Assembly (NCBI RefSeq): GCF_030272895.1
Contig: NZ_JALRNF010000001.1
Location: 174,607 to 238,606 of the forward strand
From: Pseudomonas sp. BGr12
GTDB lineage: Bacteria > Pseudomonadota > Gammaproteobacteria > Pseudomonadales > Pseudomonadaceae
Direction: 5' to 3'
DNA length: 64,000 nucleotides
Numbering within the stretch: the first letter of the stretch is position 1; every line of letters begins with the position of its first letter. Under the pieces are notes generated by a model. It had not been told where the DNA came from. It made no database searches and was given only the letters and a program-made list of their open reading frames with translations. The position numbers were made by a program, and so were the translations under genes. Shown here one piece after another: positions 39,962-48,566 of this stretch.

Positions 39962-41374
39962 ATGATGAAACGCTACGAAAAATTTGCCGACGACATTGCC
40001 GAACTGATTCGCTCCGGGGTCCTGGGCCCCGGCCAGCGAGTGCCGTCGGTGCGCTATGCCAGCCAGACCCACGGGGTCAGCCCGTCCACGGTGTTCCAGG
40101 CCTACTACTTGCTGGAACGGCGCGGGCTGATCCGGGCACGGCCGCGCTCGGGCTATTTCGTCAACGCCCATGCCCCGCGCCAGTTCAACGAACCGCAGAT
40201 CATCGAGCAGGCCAGCGAGTCCACCGAGGTGGATGTCAGTGCGCTGGTGTTCTCGATCCTCGACTCGATCAAGGACCCACAAACCGTCGCCTTCGGCTCG
40301 GCCTTCCCCAGCCCCCATCTGTTCCCGCTGCCGCGCCTGGCCCGCTCCATGGCCAGCGCCAGCCGCGAGATGGACCCGCGCATGGTGGTCACCGACCTGT
40401 CGCCGGGCAATCCGCAACTGCGCCGGCAGATTGCCCTGCGCTACATGGTCGGCGGGCTGATGCTGCCGATGGAGGAACTGCTGATCACCAACGGTGCGCT
40501 GGAGGCCCTGAACCTGTGCCTGCAGGCGGTGACCGAGCCGGGTGACCTGGTGGCGATCGAGGCCCCGGCGTTCTATGCCTGCCTGCAGGTACTCGAACGC
40601 CTGAAACTCAAGGCGGTGGAAATCCCGGTGCACCCGCGCGAAGGCATCGACCTGGGGGTACTGGCGCAGACCCTGGCCAAGCACCCGGTCAAGGCCGTGT
40701 GGTGCATGACCAACTTCCAGAACCCGGTGGGCGCCAGCATGCCGGAGGAAAAGAAGCAGCAACTGGTGGAACTGCTGCGCCAGCATCAGGTGCCGCTGAT
40801 CGAAGACGACGTCTATGCCGAGCTGTACTACGCCCAACAGGCGCCCAAGCCGGCCAAGGCCTTCGACACCGACGGTCTGGTGATGCACTGCGGCTCCTTC
40901 TCCAAGAGCCTGGCCCCCGGCTATCGGATCGGCTGGGTGGCGGCGGGACGTTTCGCGCAGAAGATCGAACGGTTGAAACTGATGACCTCGCTCTGCGCCT
41001 CGATGCCGGCCCAGGCGGCGATCGCCGACTACCTGCAGCACGGCGGCTACGACCGTCACCTGCGCAAGCTGCGCTACGCCCTGGAAGAACAGCAGAACGC
41101 CATGCTCGCCGCCATCGCCCGCCACTTTCCGGCGCAGACCCGGGTCAGCCATCCGGCGGGCGGCTACTTCCTGTGGCTGGAACTGCCGGAGCAGATGGAC
41201 TCGCTCAAGCTGTTCCAGATGGCCCTGGCCCAGGGCATCAGCATCGCGCCCGGGCCGATCTTTTCGCCGACCCAGCGCTTTCGCAACTGCATCCGCCTGA
41301 ACTACGGCAGCCCCTGGACCGAACAGTCGGAAAAGGCCATGGAAACCCTGGGCAGGATCGTGCGTTCGTTCTGA
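39962..41374 (+). CDS. MocR-type GntR/aminotransferase regulator
   Basis: A 470-residue fusion of a GntR winged helix (1-70, KFADDIAELIRSGVLGPGQRVPSVR...VSPSTVFQAYYLLERRGLI) with a fold-type I PLP aminotransferase domain (about 95-465). The PLP lysine is in CGSFSKSLAPGYRIGW, with NFQNPVGASMP upstream. Such proteins sense PLP or amino acids and control vitamin B6, GABA or amino-acid genes. It is 37 bp downstream of ccoG and has no divergent target, so its regulon is unclear. Confidence 0.9.
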   Translation: MMKRYEKFADDIAELIRSGVLGPGQRVPSVRYASQTHGVSPSTVFQAYYLLERRGLIRARPRSGYFVNAHAPRQFNEPQIIEQASESTEVDVSALVFSILDSIKDPQTVAFGSAFPSPHLFPLPRLARSMASASREMDPRMVVTDLSPGNPQLRRQIALRYMVGGLMLPMEELLITNGALEALNLCLQAVTEPGDLVAIEAPAFYACLQVLERLKLKAVEIPVHPREGIDLGVLAQTLAKHPVKAVWCMTNFQNPVGASMPEEKKQQLVELLRQHQVPLIEDDVYAELYYAQQAPKPAKAFDTDGLVMHCGSFSKSLAPGYRIGWVAAGRFAQKIERLKLMTSLCASMPAQAAIADYLQHGGYDRHLRKLRYALEEQQNAMLAAIARHFPAQTRVSHPAGGYFLWLELPEQMDSLKLFQMALAQGISIAPGPIFSPTQRFRNCIRLNYGSPWTEQSEKAMETLGRIVRSF

Positions 41375-41453
41375 GCGTTCAGTGTCCGCCCGAGTTGTCC
41401 ATCGCTACAGGGAACGCTACATTTTCTGGAGACCCCCTGGCCGGAACACCAGC

Positions 41454-43568
41454 ATGCCGCCGAGCGAACTCCAGACCCTGCGCCGACAACTGCGGGCGCT
41501 GCAACAGGACAATGAGCAGCTCAAGGCGCAACTGGCCGAGCGACAGGGCCCGCAGCAGCCGCCCGTCGACCAGGCCCTGGCCGAAACCCAGCAGCGTTAT
41601 CGCTTTTTGTTCGAGACCATGGACGAGGGGTTTTGCATCATCGAGTTCTTCGATGGTCCCCACGGCCCGCTCAGTGACTACATCCACATCGAAGCCAACG
41701 TCGCCTACGCCAAGCATGCGGGCATCGAGAATGTGGTCGGGCAGAAGCTGCGGGAAATGGTACCCGCCGAAGCCGATGACTGGATCGCCCGCTATGGCCC
41801 GGTGCTGCTGACCGGCCAGCCGGTGCGCTTCGAGCAGGAACTGGTGGCGACCGGTCGCTACCTGGACATCTGCGCCTTTCGCATGGAGCCGGCCAGCCGC
41901 AAGCAGGTGGCCGTGCTGTTCCAGGACGCGACCGCACGCAAGCGCGCCGAGTTCGCGCTCAAGCAGCTCAACGAGGACCTGGAAGAACGCGTTGCCCAGG
42001 CCGTGGCCGAACGCAAGATCCTCACCGACGTCGTCGAAGCCACCCTGGCGCAGATCCAGGTCATGGGCCGTGACATGCGTTGGCTGGCAATCAACAGCGC
42101 GGCCCGGGAAGAGTTCCAGCGCATGCTCGAGGTGACGCCCAGTGTCGGCGACGCACTGCTCGAGTGCATCCACCACCGCCCCGAGGATTGCGCGCGCATA
42201 CTGGCGCTATGGACGCGCGCACTGGCCGGGGAGCGCTTCGTCGAGGTCGCCGCGTTCAGCAATGGCAACCAGACCCGCCACTACGAAATGCGCTTCAGTG
42301 CCCTGCACGACAGCCAGGCCCGCCTGATCGGTGCCTACCTGTTCGCCTACGACATCACTGAGCGGGTGCATGAACAGGAGCGCCTGCACAAGGCCGAAGC
42401 GGCACTGCGCCAGTCGCAGAAAATGGAGGCCGTGGGCCAACTGACCGGCGGTATTGCCCATGACTTCAACAACCTGCTCACCGGCACCCTCGGCGCCCTG
42501 GAAATGGCCCGCAACCACATCGCCAAAGGCCGCTACCGGGATCTGGACCGCTTGCTCACCACCGCCGAAGAGGCCTCCAACCGCGCCGCGTCATTGATTC
42601 ATCGGCTGCTGGCCTTCTCCCGGCGCCAGACCCTGGAACCCCGCCCCACCGATGTCAATCGGCTGGTACGGGCAATGGCCGACCTGATCCGTCGCAGTGT
42701 CGGCCCGCAGATCGAGGTCAAGGTGCTCACCGACGCCGACCTGTGGCGTGCCTGCATCGATCCACCGCAACTGGAGAGCGCCCTGCTCAACCTGTGTATC
42801 AACGCCCGTGATGCACTGCCCCGGGGCGGGCGGATCACCATCGAGACCAGTAACCGCGAGGTGGACGAACAGGCCGCGATCTCACTGGACATGGCGCCCG
42901 GGCAGTACCTGTGCCTGAGTGTCTCGGACAACGGCACCGGCATGTCGGCCGAGGTGCAGGCGCGGGCATTCGATCCGTTTTTCACCACCAAACCGCCCGG
43001 ACAGGGGACGGGCCTGGGGCTCTCGATGGCCTATGGCTTCGTGCGCCAATCCTGTGGCCAGGTACGCATCCAGTCGGAACCGGGCCAGGGAACGGCTGTG
43101 CACATGTACCTGCCGCGCATGAACCTGGCCGCCATGCTGGCGGAGATGTCCTCCCCCGTCCCTCCCATACCGCGCGCACTGCAAGGCAGGACCGTGATGC
43201 TGGTGGACGATGATTCGACCATTCGCCTGCTGGTCGGCGAAGTCCTCAACGACCTGGGCTACACCACCCTGGTGTTCGGCGATGGCCATAGCGCCTTGCG
43301 GGCGTTGCAGGAAGACCGGGTGGTCGACCTGCTGATCAGCGATGTCGGCATGCCGGGGGGGATGAACGGCAATCAATTGGTCAGTGCCGGCCGCAAACTG
43401 CGACCGGACCTCAAAGTGCTGTTTATCACCGGTTACGCCGAGCACTCGGTATTCGGCAACGTCCAGTTCGACGCCTCTACCCGGGTACTGACCAAGCCCT
43501 TCGGCTTCGACGCCCTCACCGAACGGGTCGCGCAAATGCTCGAAGGATCGGAGCCGTTGCAGCTCTAG
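41454..43568 (+). CDS. PAS hybrid sensor histidine kinase with receiver domain
   Basis: About 704 residues, apparently soluble. Order: coiled coil (about 3-32), PAS (about 40-150, FLFETMDEGFCIIEFF), second PAS (about 190-310), HisKA with GQLTGGIAHDFNNLL, HATPase with LLNLCINARDAL, SVSDNGTGM and GTGLGLSM, and a C-terminal receiver (VMLVDDDSTIRLLVG...LLISDVGMPG) with its phosphoacceptor Asp. The start is uncertain: an in-frame GTG at 41382 has no clear ribosome-binding site. No partner regulator is adjacent. The stop overlaps that of the convergent SDR gene in CTAG. Confidence 0.9.
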   Translation: MPPSELQTLRRQLRALQQDNEQLKAQLAERQGPQQPPVDQALAETQQRYRFLFETMDEGFCIIEFFDGPHGPLSDYIHIEANVAYAKHAGIENVVGQKLREMVPAEADDWIARYGPVLLTGQPVRFEQELVATGRYLDICAFRMEPASRKQVAVLFQDATARKRAEFALKQLNEDLEERVAQAVAERKILTDVVEATLAQIQVMGRDMRWLAINSAAREEFQRMLEVTPSVGDALLECIHHRPEDCARILALWTRALAGERFVEVAAFSNGNQTRHYEMRFSALHDSQARLIGAYLFAYDITERVHEQERLHKAEAALRQSQKMEAVGQLTGGIAHDFNNLLTGTLGALEMARNHIAKGRYRDLDRLLTTAEEASNRAASLIHRLLAFSRRQTLEPRPTDVNRLVRAMADLIRRSVGPQIEVKVLTDADLWRACIDPPQLESALLNLCINARDALPRGGRITIETSNREVDEQAAISLDMAPGQYLCLSVSDNGTGMSAEVQARAFDPFFTTKPPGQGTGLGLSMAYGFVRQSCGQVRIQSEPGQGTAVHMYLPRMNLAAMLAEMSSPVPPIPRALQGRTVMLVDDDSTIRLLVGEVLNDLGYTTLVFGDGHSALRALQEDRVVDLLISDVGMPGGMNGNQLVSAGRKLRPDLKVLFITGYAEHSVFGNVQFDASTRVLTKPFGFDALTERVAQMLEGSEPLQL

Positions 43569-44311
43569 CGCCCGCCGCCCAGGTCGACGAAGCTGCCGGT
43601 GGAATAGGAGGCCTTGTCGGACAGCAACCAGAGGATCGCCTCGGCAACTTCCTCGGCCTGTCCGCCACGCCCCATGGGGATGCCCGGTTCGAGTTTACTG
43701 ACGCGCTCGGCATCACCGCTCAGGGCATGGAAATCGGTAAAGATGTAACCCGGCCGCACGGCATTGACCCGCACGCCTTCAGCGGCGACCTCCTTGGCCA
43801 GCCCCAGGGTGAAGGTGTCCAGCGCGCCCTTGGAGGCGGCATAGTCGACATACTCGTTGGGCGAACCCAGCCGGGCGGCGACCGATGACACGTTGACGAT
43901 GCTGCCACCGCGCCCGCCGTGTCGGGTCGACATGCGCTGCAGCGCATGCTTGGTGCACAGCATCGGGCCGACCACGTTGGTTTTCATCAGTTTGAGCAGG
44001 CGGAACTCCGACATTTCCTCGACCCGGCTCTTGTGGCCGATGGTCCCGGCATTGTTGACCAGGGCGGTGACCGGCCCCAACTCGGCGTCGACCCGCTGGA
44101 ACAACTGCACGATCTCGTCCTCGACACTGACATCGGCCTTGACCGCAATGGCTTCGGCCCCCAGCTCACGAACCTCGGCCAGCACCCGCTGGGCCGCCTC
44201 GTCGTCGCGCAGGTAGTTGATGCAGATGCGATACCCTTCGCGGGCCGCCAGGCGTGCGGTGGCGGCGCCAATGCCGCGGCTTGCGCCGGTGATCACGATG
44301 ACTTTGTCCAT
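43565..44311 (-). CDS. Short-chain dehydrogenase/reductase
   Basis: A classical NAD(P)-binding SDR of 248 residues. Cofactor motif TGASRGIGAATA at about 8-19; LVNNAGT; catalytic Ser in NVSSVAARLG and the YAASK dyad (Y-x3-K); C-terminal YSTGSFVDLGGGR. The Rossmann segment INYLRDDEAA suggests NADP preference weakly. Substrate unknown. Convergent with the hybrid kinase. Confidence 0.88.
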   Translation of the reverse strand: MDKVIVITGASRGIGAATARLAAREGYRICINYLRDDEAAQRVLAEVRELGAEAIAVKADVSVEDEIVQLFQRVDAELGPVTALVNNAGTIGHKSRVEEMSEFRLLKLMKTNVVGPMLCTKHALQRMSTRHGGRGGSIVNVSSVAARLGSPNEYVDYAASKGALDTFTLGLAKEVAAEGVRVNAVRPGYIFTDFHALSGDAERVSKLEPGIPMGRGGQAEEVAEAILWLLSDKASYSTGSFVDLGGGR

Positions 44312-44678
44312 GGTTACTCCTTGCTCGCCCTCGATGGCCTGTATCGCTCAAGGCTAACGCAGGAAGGGGGCAGGCGAAAAGCGCCCACCGGCGGTTCAAC
44401 CGCTTCAGGCCGCGCCAGCTGACAAATCTGTAATCTGCAGCTCAGTTTGCTGACAGTCGTCGCTTGCTAATGTCGAGCCCATCTTCGTCACCGGACTGGC
44501 TACGACAGGCTGCGCAACCCGGTCAACGCCACCCTGATTATCCATGGGTACGCCGCTCGGTACATGTCGGCAAGCGACAACAAACCGCGCTGCGCCCGTA
44601 GAGCAATTACGCTATTGTGCTGACCTACTGCTGGATACTCGAGCCGTCCCTGGGCGTTTCTGGAATCGGAGAATCACC
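44312..44678. other. Long upstream region of the DUF411 gene
   Basis: A 367-bp gap between the divergent SDR and DUF411 genes. It contains the copper-type box at 44419-44434, then TTTGCT-N16-TAATGT (44446-44473), which could be -35/-10 hexamers. That would leave a leader of about 200 bases before the DUF411 start. No open frame with a ribosome-binding site is seen. Confidence 0.5.
44419..44434 (+). promoter_or_regulatory. Candidate CopR-type copper box
   Basis: CTGACAAATCTGTAAT fits the pattern CTGACA-N5-GTAAT reported for the Pseudomonas copper-responsive regulator CopR. It lies about 245 bp upstream of the DUF411 metal-binding protein gene, distant but without an intervening gene. Confidence 0.5.
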
Positions 44679-45107
44679 ATGCTGAGCAAGAAAATCGTCG
44701 CCTTCGGCCTGCTGGCCCTGAGCACCCTGGCCCAGGCCGCAGAGACCATCGACGTGTACCGCGATCCCAATTGCGGTTGCTGCAAGGAGTGGATCAGCCA
44801 CCTGCGCGACAACGGTTTCACCGTCAACGACCATGTCGAGCCGAACATGAGCGCGGTCAAGCAGCGCCTGGGCGTGGCCCCACGCCTGGCGTCGTGCCAC
44901 ACCGGGGTGATCGACGGCAAGTTCGTCGAGGGCCATGTGCCGGCCGAGCAGGTCAAGCTGCTGGCCAAGCGCGATGACCTGCGCGGCCTGGCCGTGCCGG
45001 GCATGCCCATGGGTTCGCCTGGCATGGAAATGGGCGATCACAAGGATGCCTATGAGGTCATCGGCCTGACCCGCGACGGGCGCGACGAAGTGGTTGCCAC
45101 GTACTGA
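44679..45107 (+). CDS. DUF411 periplasmic metal-binding protein
   Basis: A 142-residue exported protein with a signal peptide (cleavage near AQA-AE, about residue 20) and the DUF411 domain. The motif YRDPNCGCCKEWISHLRDNGF supplies C-x-C-C metal ligands; a further Cys/His pair is in LASCHTG, and the C-terminal GMPMGSPGMEMGDH is methionine-rich, suggesting Cu(I) binding. The ATG at 44679 directly precedes the signal peptide; the upstream frame to 44544 is not coding. It lies 9 bp before yqaA. Confidence 0.85.
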   Translation: MLSKKIVAFGLLALSTLAQAAETIDVYRDPNCGCCKEWISHLRDNGFTVNDHVEPNMSAVKQRLGVAPRLASCHTGVIDGKFVEGHVPAEQVKLLAKRDDLRGLAVPGMPMGSPGMEMGDHKDAYEVIGLTRDGRDEVVATY

Positions 45108-45116
45108 TCAGCCCCG

Positions 45117-45551
45117 ATGCTGAGTGAATGGGCGCTGTTCTTCAGCGCCTTTGGCGCGGCGACGCTGTTGCCGCTGCAATCGGAAGCCGTGCTGGTCGGC
45201 TTGCTGGTGCACACCCCCGAGGCGGTCTGGAGCCTGCTCTTGATCGCCACCGTCGGCAATGTGCTGGGCTCGATCGTCAACTGGCTGCTGGGCCGCGGCA
45301 TCGAACACTTGCGTGACCGGCGCTGGTTTCCCTTCACCCCGGCGCAGCTGGACAAGGCCCAGCAACGCTACCAGCGCTACGGCCAGTGGTCGTTGCTGTT
45401 GAGCTGGATGCCGGTGATCGGCGACCCACTGACCCTGATCGCCGGGATCATGCGCGAACCCTTCTGGCGCTTCGTGCTGCTGGTGACCCTGGCCAAGGCC
45501 GGACGCTATGCGGTCCTGGCCCTGGTGACCCTGGGCTGGCTGCAGCGCTGA
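45117..45551 (+). CDS. yqaA: YqaA family membrane protein
   Basis: A 144-residue inner-membrane protein of the YqaA group, distantly related to DedA/SNARE-associated proteins. It has about four hydrophobic segments and the conserved GNVLGSIVNWLLGRG and WMPVIGDPLTLIAGIMREPFWRF. DedA relatives act in lipid-carrier flipping and envelope stress; the function of YqaA itself is unknown. Probably co-transcribed with the DUF411 gene. Confidence 0.85.
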   Translation: MLSEWALFFSAFGAATLLPLQSEAVLVGLLVHTPEAVWSLLLIATVGNVLGSIVNWLLGRGIEHLRDRRWFPFTPAQLDKAQQRYQRYGQWSLLLSWMPVIGDPLTLIAGIMREPFWRFVLLVTLAKAGRYAVLALVTLGWLQR

Positions 45552-45562
45552 TCCACCTGTGC

Positions 45563-46144
45563 CTAGCGTCCCCAGATCTGCGCCTCGGTCCAGCCCAGCT
45601 CGGCAAAGTCCTGGGCACGCAGGTGCGCTTCCTCCTCACAGAAGAACTCGTCCAGCTGCGGTGGCCGCACCGAGGTGTCGCTGAGCATGGCGTGCACCTG
45701 CCCGCGATGGTGGATCTGATGCTCGAACAGGTGCGAAAGCAGGCGCAGGCGCTGCTCGCGCTGTACCCAATCGGGCCGCACGACACTCACATAGCGCTGC
45801 AACTGCTCATCGTGCAACTGGCTGCAATAAACGATCAACCGATGATCGGCCTGGGCCTGCTCTTCCTTGAGGTCGCTACAGCTGGCAAAGGGCTCCTGGG
45901 GTTCGAAAAAGTGCTCGCCGTCGGCCTCCGGCGCCTCACCACGCTGTTCGGACTCCAGGGCATTGAGGTAGAACCAGTCCACCGTGAGGATATGGTTGAG
46001 GGTCGCCTTGATCGAGCCGAAGAAGCTGCAGCGCGGTGCCACGAATTCATCCTGGCTCAGTTGCAGGCAGGCCTTGTAGAGCCTGTGGTTGGCCCAACCG
46101 TTGTGGTAGGCCATGGTCAGCAAATGGTGCGATAGCGGCTGCAT
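45563..46144 (-). CDS. DinB-family protein
   Basis: A 193-residue four-helix-bundle protein of the DinB/YfiT superfamily, usually metal-dependent. The metal-site histidines are seen in NHILTVDWFYL and in FEHQIHHRGQVHAML. Members include thiol transferases and damage-inducible proteins; the substrate is unknown. The start at 46144 (MQPLSHHLL) has AAGGAG upstream and is 11 bp after the ZapE-like gene on the same strand, indicating an operon. A longer frame to 46294 overlaps that gene and is rejected. Confidence 0.82.
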   Translation of the reverse strand: MQPLSHHLLTMAYHNGWANHRLYKACLQLSQDEFVAPRCSFFGSIKATLNHILTVDWFYLNALESEQRGEAPEADGEHFFEPQEPFASCSDLKEEQAQADHRLIVYCSQLHDEQLQRYVSVVRPDWVQREQRLRLLSHLFEHQIHHRGQVHAMLSDTSVRPPQLDEFFCEEEAHLRAQDFAELGWTEAQIWGR

Positions 46145-46155
46145 GATCGACTCCT

Positions 46156-47265
46156 TCAACAGAAGCGTTGCAGTTGCATCTCCCGCAAGCGGCTCAGGGT
46201 ACGCCGGAACGGGAACTCCAGATACCCTTGAGTGTAGAGCGCTTCGAGGGCGACCTCGGCTTCCAGGTACAGGGCGATCCGACGGTCGTAGCATTCATCG
46301 ACCAACGCGATGAAGCGCCGCACGCTGTCGTCGAACACCGACAGCTGCGGCAGCTCCCGGTCCCCGGCCGCCACCCGGGTGGCAGCGTCTTCGGTGCCCC
46401 GGGCAATTTTCGCCGGACGCTGGCGCGCGCCCAGTGCCGGCACTGCGCCCAGCAGGATGGCCTGGAAGTTGTCGCACAGGCTCATGAAGTCCATGGCGGC
46501 GAAAGGTTGCTCGCACAGATCGGCATAGCGGCACCAGATCACCTTGTCGCAGCGTTGCACTACGGCCAGTTGGCGCGAGCCGATCAGCAGCGGTTCATCG
46601 GTGGCGGGCAAGCCACTGCCCAGCTCGGCAAACACCCCGGCCAGCGCGTTCGCCTCCTGCACCCAGTAACGCTGCTGTGCGACCCCGGGGTGCAAGCGAT
46701 GATCCTGCTCGCCCGCTACGGCCAGCACCTGCATGTGCTGCTCAATGGCGGCGATGGCCGGCAGGAAACGCTCGCGGTTGAAGCCATCGAGGTAGAGCTG
46801 GTCGGGCGGCTGGTTGGAGGTGGCGACGACCACAACCCCGGCCTCGAACAGCACCTGGAACAGGCGCCCGAGGATGATCGCGTCACCGATGTCATTGACG
46901 AACAGCTCATCGAAACACAGCACCCGGATCTCTTCGGCCAGCGACAGGGCCAGGGCCTGCAAGGGGTCGGCGGTGCCATTGAGCTGGAACAGGCGCTGAT
47001 GCACCCAGCGCATGAAGTGGTGGAAATGCTGACGCCGGGCGGGCACCTGCAGGCAGCGGTGGAACTGGTCCATCAGCCAGGTCTTGCCGCGTCCCACCGG
47101 TCCCCAGAGGTAGACCCCCTGCGCCACCTCGCCCCGTTGCAGGGATTCGAAGCAGCGTTGCAGGGCGGTGGCGGCCTGCAGTTGGGCCGGGTCGCTGACG
47201 AAACCGTCACGTTCGATGGCCTGCTGGTAGAGCCGCAATGGGGACTGCTCGGTGAAGCAGGTCAT
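46156..47265 (-). CDS. zapE: AFG1/ZapE-family ATPase
   Basis: A 369-residue P-loop ATPase of the AFG1/ZapE family; E. coli ZapE modulates the FtsZ ring. Walker A GPVGRGKT (about 55-62), HFHHFMRWVHQRL, Walker B RVLCFDELFVNDIGDAIIL, and sensor segment VVVATSNQPPDQLY. The C-terminal FPFRRTLSRLREMQ is typical. Pseudomonads often carry two such genes, so this may be the paralogue rather than ZapE proper; the symbol is tentative. Confidence 0.82.
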   Translation of the reverse strand: MTCFTEQSPLRLYQQAIERDGFVSDPAQLQAATALQRCFESLQRGEVAQGVYLWGPVGRGKTWLMDQFHRCLQVPARRQHFHHFMRWVHQRLFQLNGTADPLQALALSLAEEIRVLCFDELFVNDIGDAIILGRLFQVLFEAGVVVVATSNQPPDQLYLDGFNRERFLPAIAAIEQHMQVLAVAGEQDHRLHPGVAQQRYWVQEANALAGVFAELGSGLPATDEPLLIGSRQLAVVQRCDKVIWCRYADLCEQPFAAMDFMSLCDNFQAILLGAVPALGARQRPAKIARGTEDAATRVAAGDRELPQLSVFDDSVRRFIALVDECYDRRIALYLEAEVALEALYTQGYLEFPFRRTLSRLREMQLQRFC

Positions 47266-47309
47266 GGGGAGCGCCTGTCAGAAAGGGATCCATTCTGGCG
47301 CTCAACAGC

Positions 47310-47376
47310 ATCGCGGGGCAAGCCCGCTCCTACAGAGGAACACGCGATCCCTGTAGGAGCGGGCTTGCCCCGCGAT
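47310..47376. repeat. Perfect inverted REP pair (type 1)
   Basis: Two 26-base arms, 47310-47335 and 47351-47376, are exact inverted repeats around a 15-base loop, with the core GGAGCGGGCTTGCCCCGCGA. It lies between the zapE-like gene start and the end of the sugar dehydrogenase gene. The perfect match suggests a recent or actively maintained REPIN. Confidence 0.92.
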
Positions 47377-47391
47377 ATCGCCCTCCAGCCC

Positions 47392-48537
47392 CTACAACGC
47401 CAGCCCAACCCTCAACAATGCCCCATTGCTTTCATCGGTGAGCAGGTACAGGTAGCCATCCGGCCCAACACGCACATCACGGATGCGTGCCTTGAGCTCG
47501 CCCAGCAGGCGTTCTTCATGGACCACCTTGTCGCCGTCCAGCTCCAGGCGGATCAGTTCCTGTCCGGCCAGCGCACCAATGAACAGGTTATGGTCCCAGG
47601 CTTTGAAGCGTGGGTTGTCGTAGAAGGCCATGCCACTGATGGCCGGCGACTTCTCCCAGACATGCTGCGGATCGACCATGCCGTCCACGTGCTCCCCCCT
47701 GGCCTCGGGAATCGGCAACAACGAATAGTTGATGCCATGGGTCGCAATCGGCCAGCCGTAGTTCTTGCCGGGCTTGGGAATGTTTATTTCATCACCGCCG
47801 CGGGGGCCGTGCTCGTGGGTCCACAGCTCGCCGGTCCAGGGGTTGAGCGCCGCGCCCTGCTGGTTGCGATGACCGAACGACCAGATTTCCGGGCGCACAT
47901 TGGGCCGTCCGACGAAGGGGTTGTCCTTGGGCACCGTACCATCCGGGAGGAGGCGCACTACCTTGCCCTGCAGCTTGTCCAGGTCCTGGGCGGTGGGGCG
48001 CTGGTTGTTCTCGCCCAGGGCGATGAACAGGTAGCCGTCACGGTCGAACACCAGCCGCGAACCGAAGTGATTGCCGTCGGAGAGCTTGGGCTGCTGGCGG
48101 AAGATCACCTGGAAGTCTTCAAGCTTTGCCTGGTCGGTAGACAGCCGCCCACGGCCGACCGCCGTGCCCGCCTTGCCGTCCTCGCCCTCTTCGGCAAAGC
48201 TCAGGTACACCAGCCGGTCCTGCTTGAAGCCCGGCGACAGCGCCACGTCGAGCAAGCCGCCCTGGCCCTTGGCCCAGACCTCGGGCACCCCGCCCAGCGG
48301 CGCGCCGACCTTGCCTTCGGCGCTGATGATGCGCAGGTTGCCCGGGCGCTCGGTCACCAGCATATCCTTGCCGCCCGGCAGGAAGGCCAGGGCCCAAGGG
48401 TTGCGCAGGCCTTCGGCCAGGGTGCTGACCCTGACGCTGCCCTCCTCGCTCTTGAAGTCCTGCTCGGGGGCGGCGTGCGCCAACAACGGCAGCAGGGCCG
48501 CCGCCAGCAATGTGGGAATCCAGGTGCGTGCAGGCAT
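47392..48537 (-). CDS. PQQ-dependent aldose sugar dehydrogenase (YliI/Asd-like)
   Basis: A 381-residue periplasmic six-bladed beta-propeller related to soluble glucose dehydrogenase. Signal peptide to about residue 22 (LLPLLAHA-AP). Family segments: AEGLRNPWALAFLPGG, LLDVALSPGF, GNHFGSRLVFDRDGYLFIALGE, IWSFGHRNQQGAALNPWTGELWTHEHGPRGGDEIN and NYGWP. The enzyme oxidises aldoses with PQQ. The ATG at 48537 has AAGGAGA upstream. Probably in one operon with the small exported protein that precedes it. Confidence 0.9.
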   Translation of the reverse strand: MPARTWIPTLLAAALLPLLAHAAPEQDFKSEEGSVRVSTLAEGLRNPWALAFLPGGKDMLVTERPGNLRIISAEGKVGAPLGGVPEVWAKGQGGLLDVALSPGFKQDRLVYLSFAEEGEDGKAGTAVGRGRLSTDQAKLEDFQVIFRQQPKLSDGNHFGSRLVFDRDGYLFIALGENNQRPTAQDLDKLQGKVVRLLPDGTVPKDNPFVGRPNVRPEIWSFGHRNQQGAALNPWTGELWTHEHGPRGGDEINIPKPGKNYGWPIATHGINYSLLPIPEARGEHVDGMVDPQHVWEKSPAISGMAFYDNPRFKAWDHNLFIGALAGQELIRLELDGDKVVHEERLLGELKARIRDVRVGPDGYLYLLTDESNGALLRVGLAL

Positions 48538-48566
48538 CAGCGTCTCCTTCCAGGGACTATTCGCAA

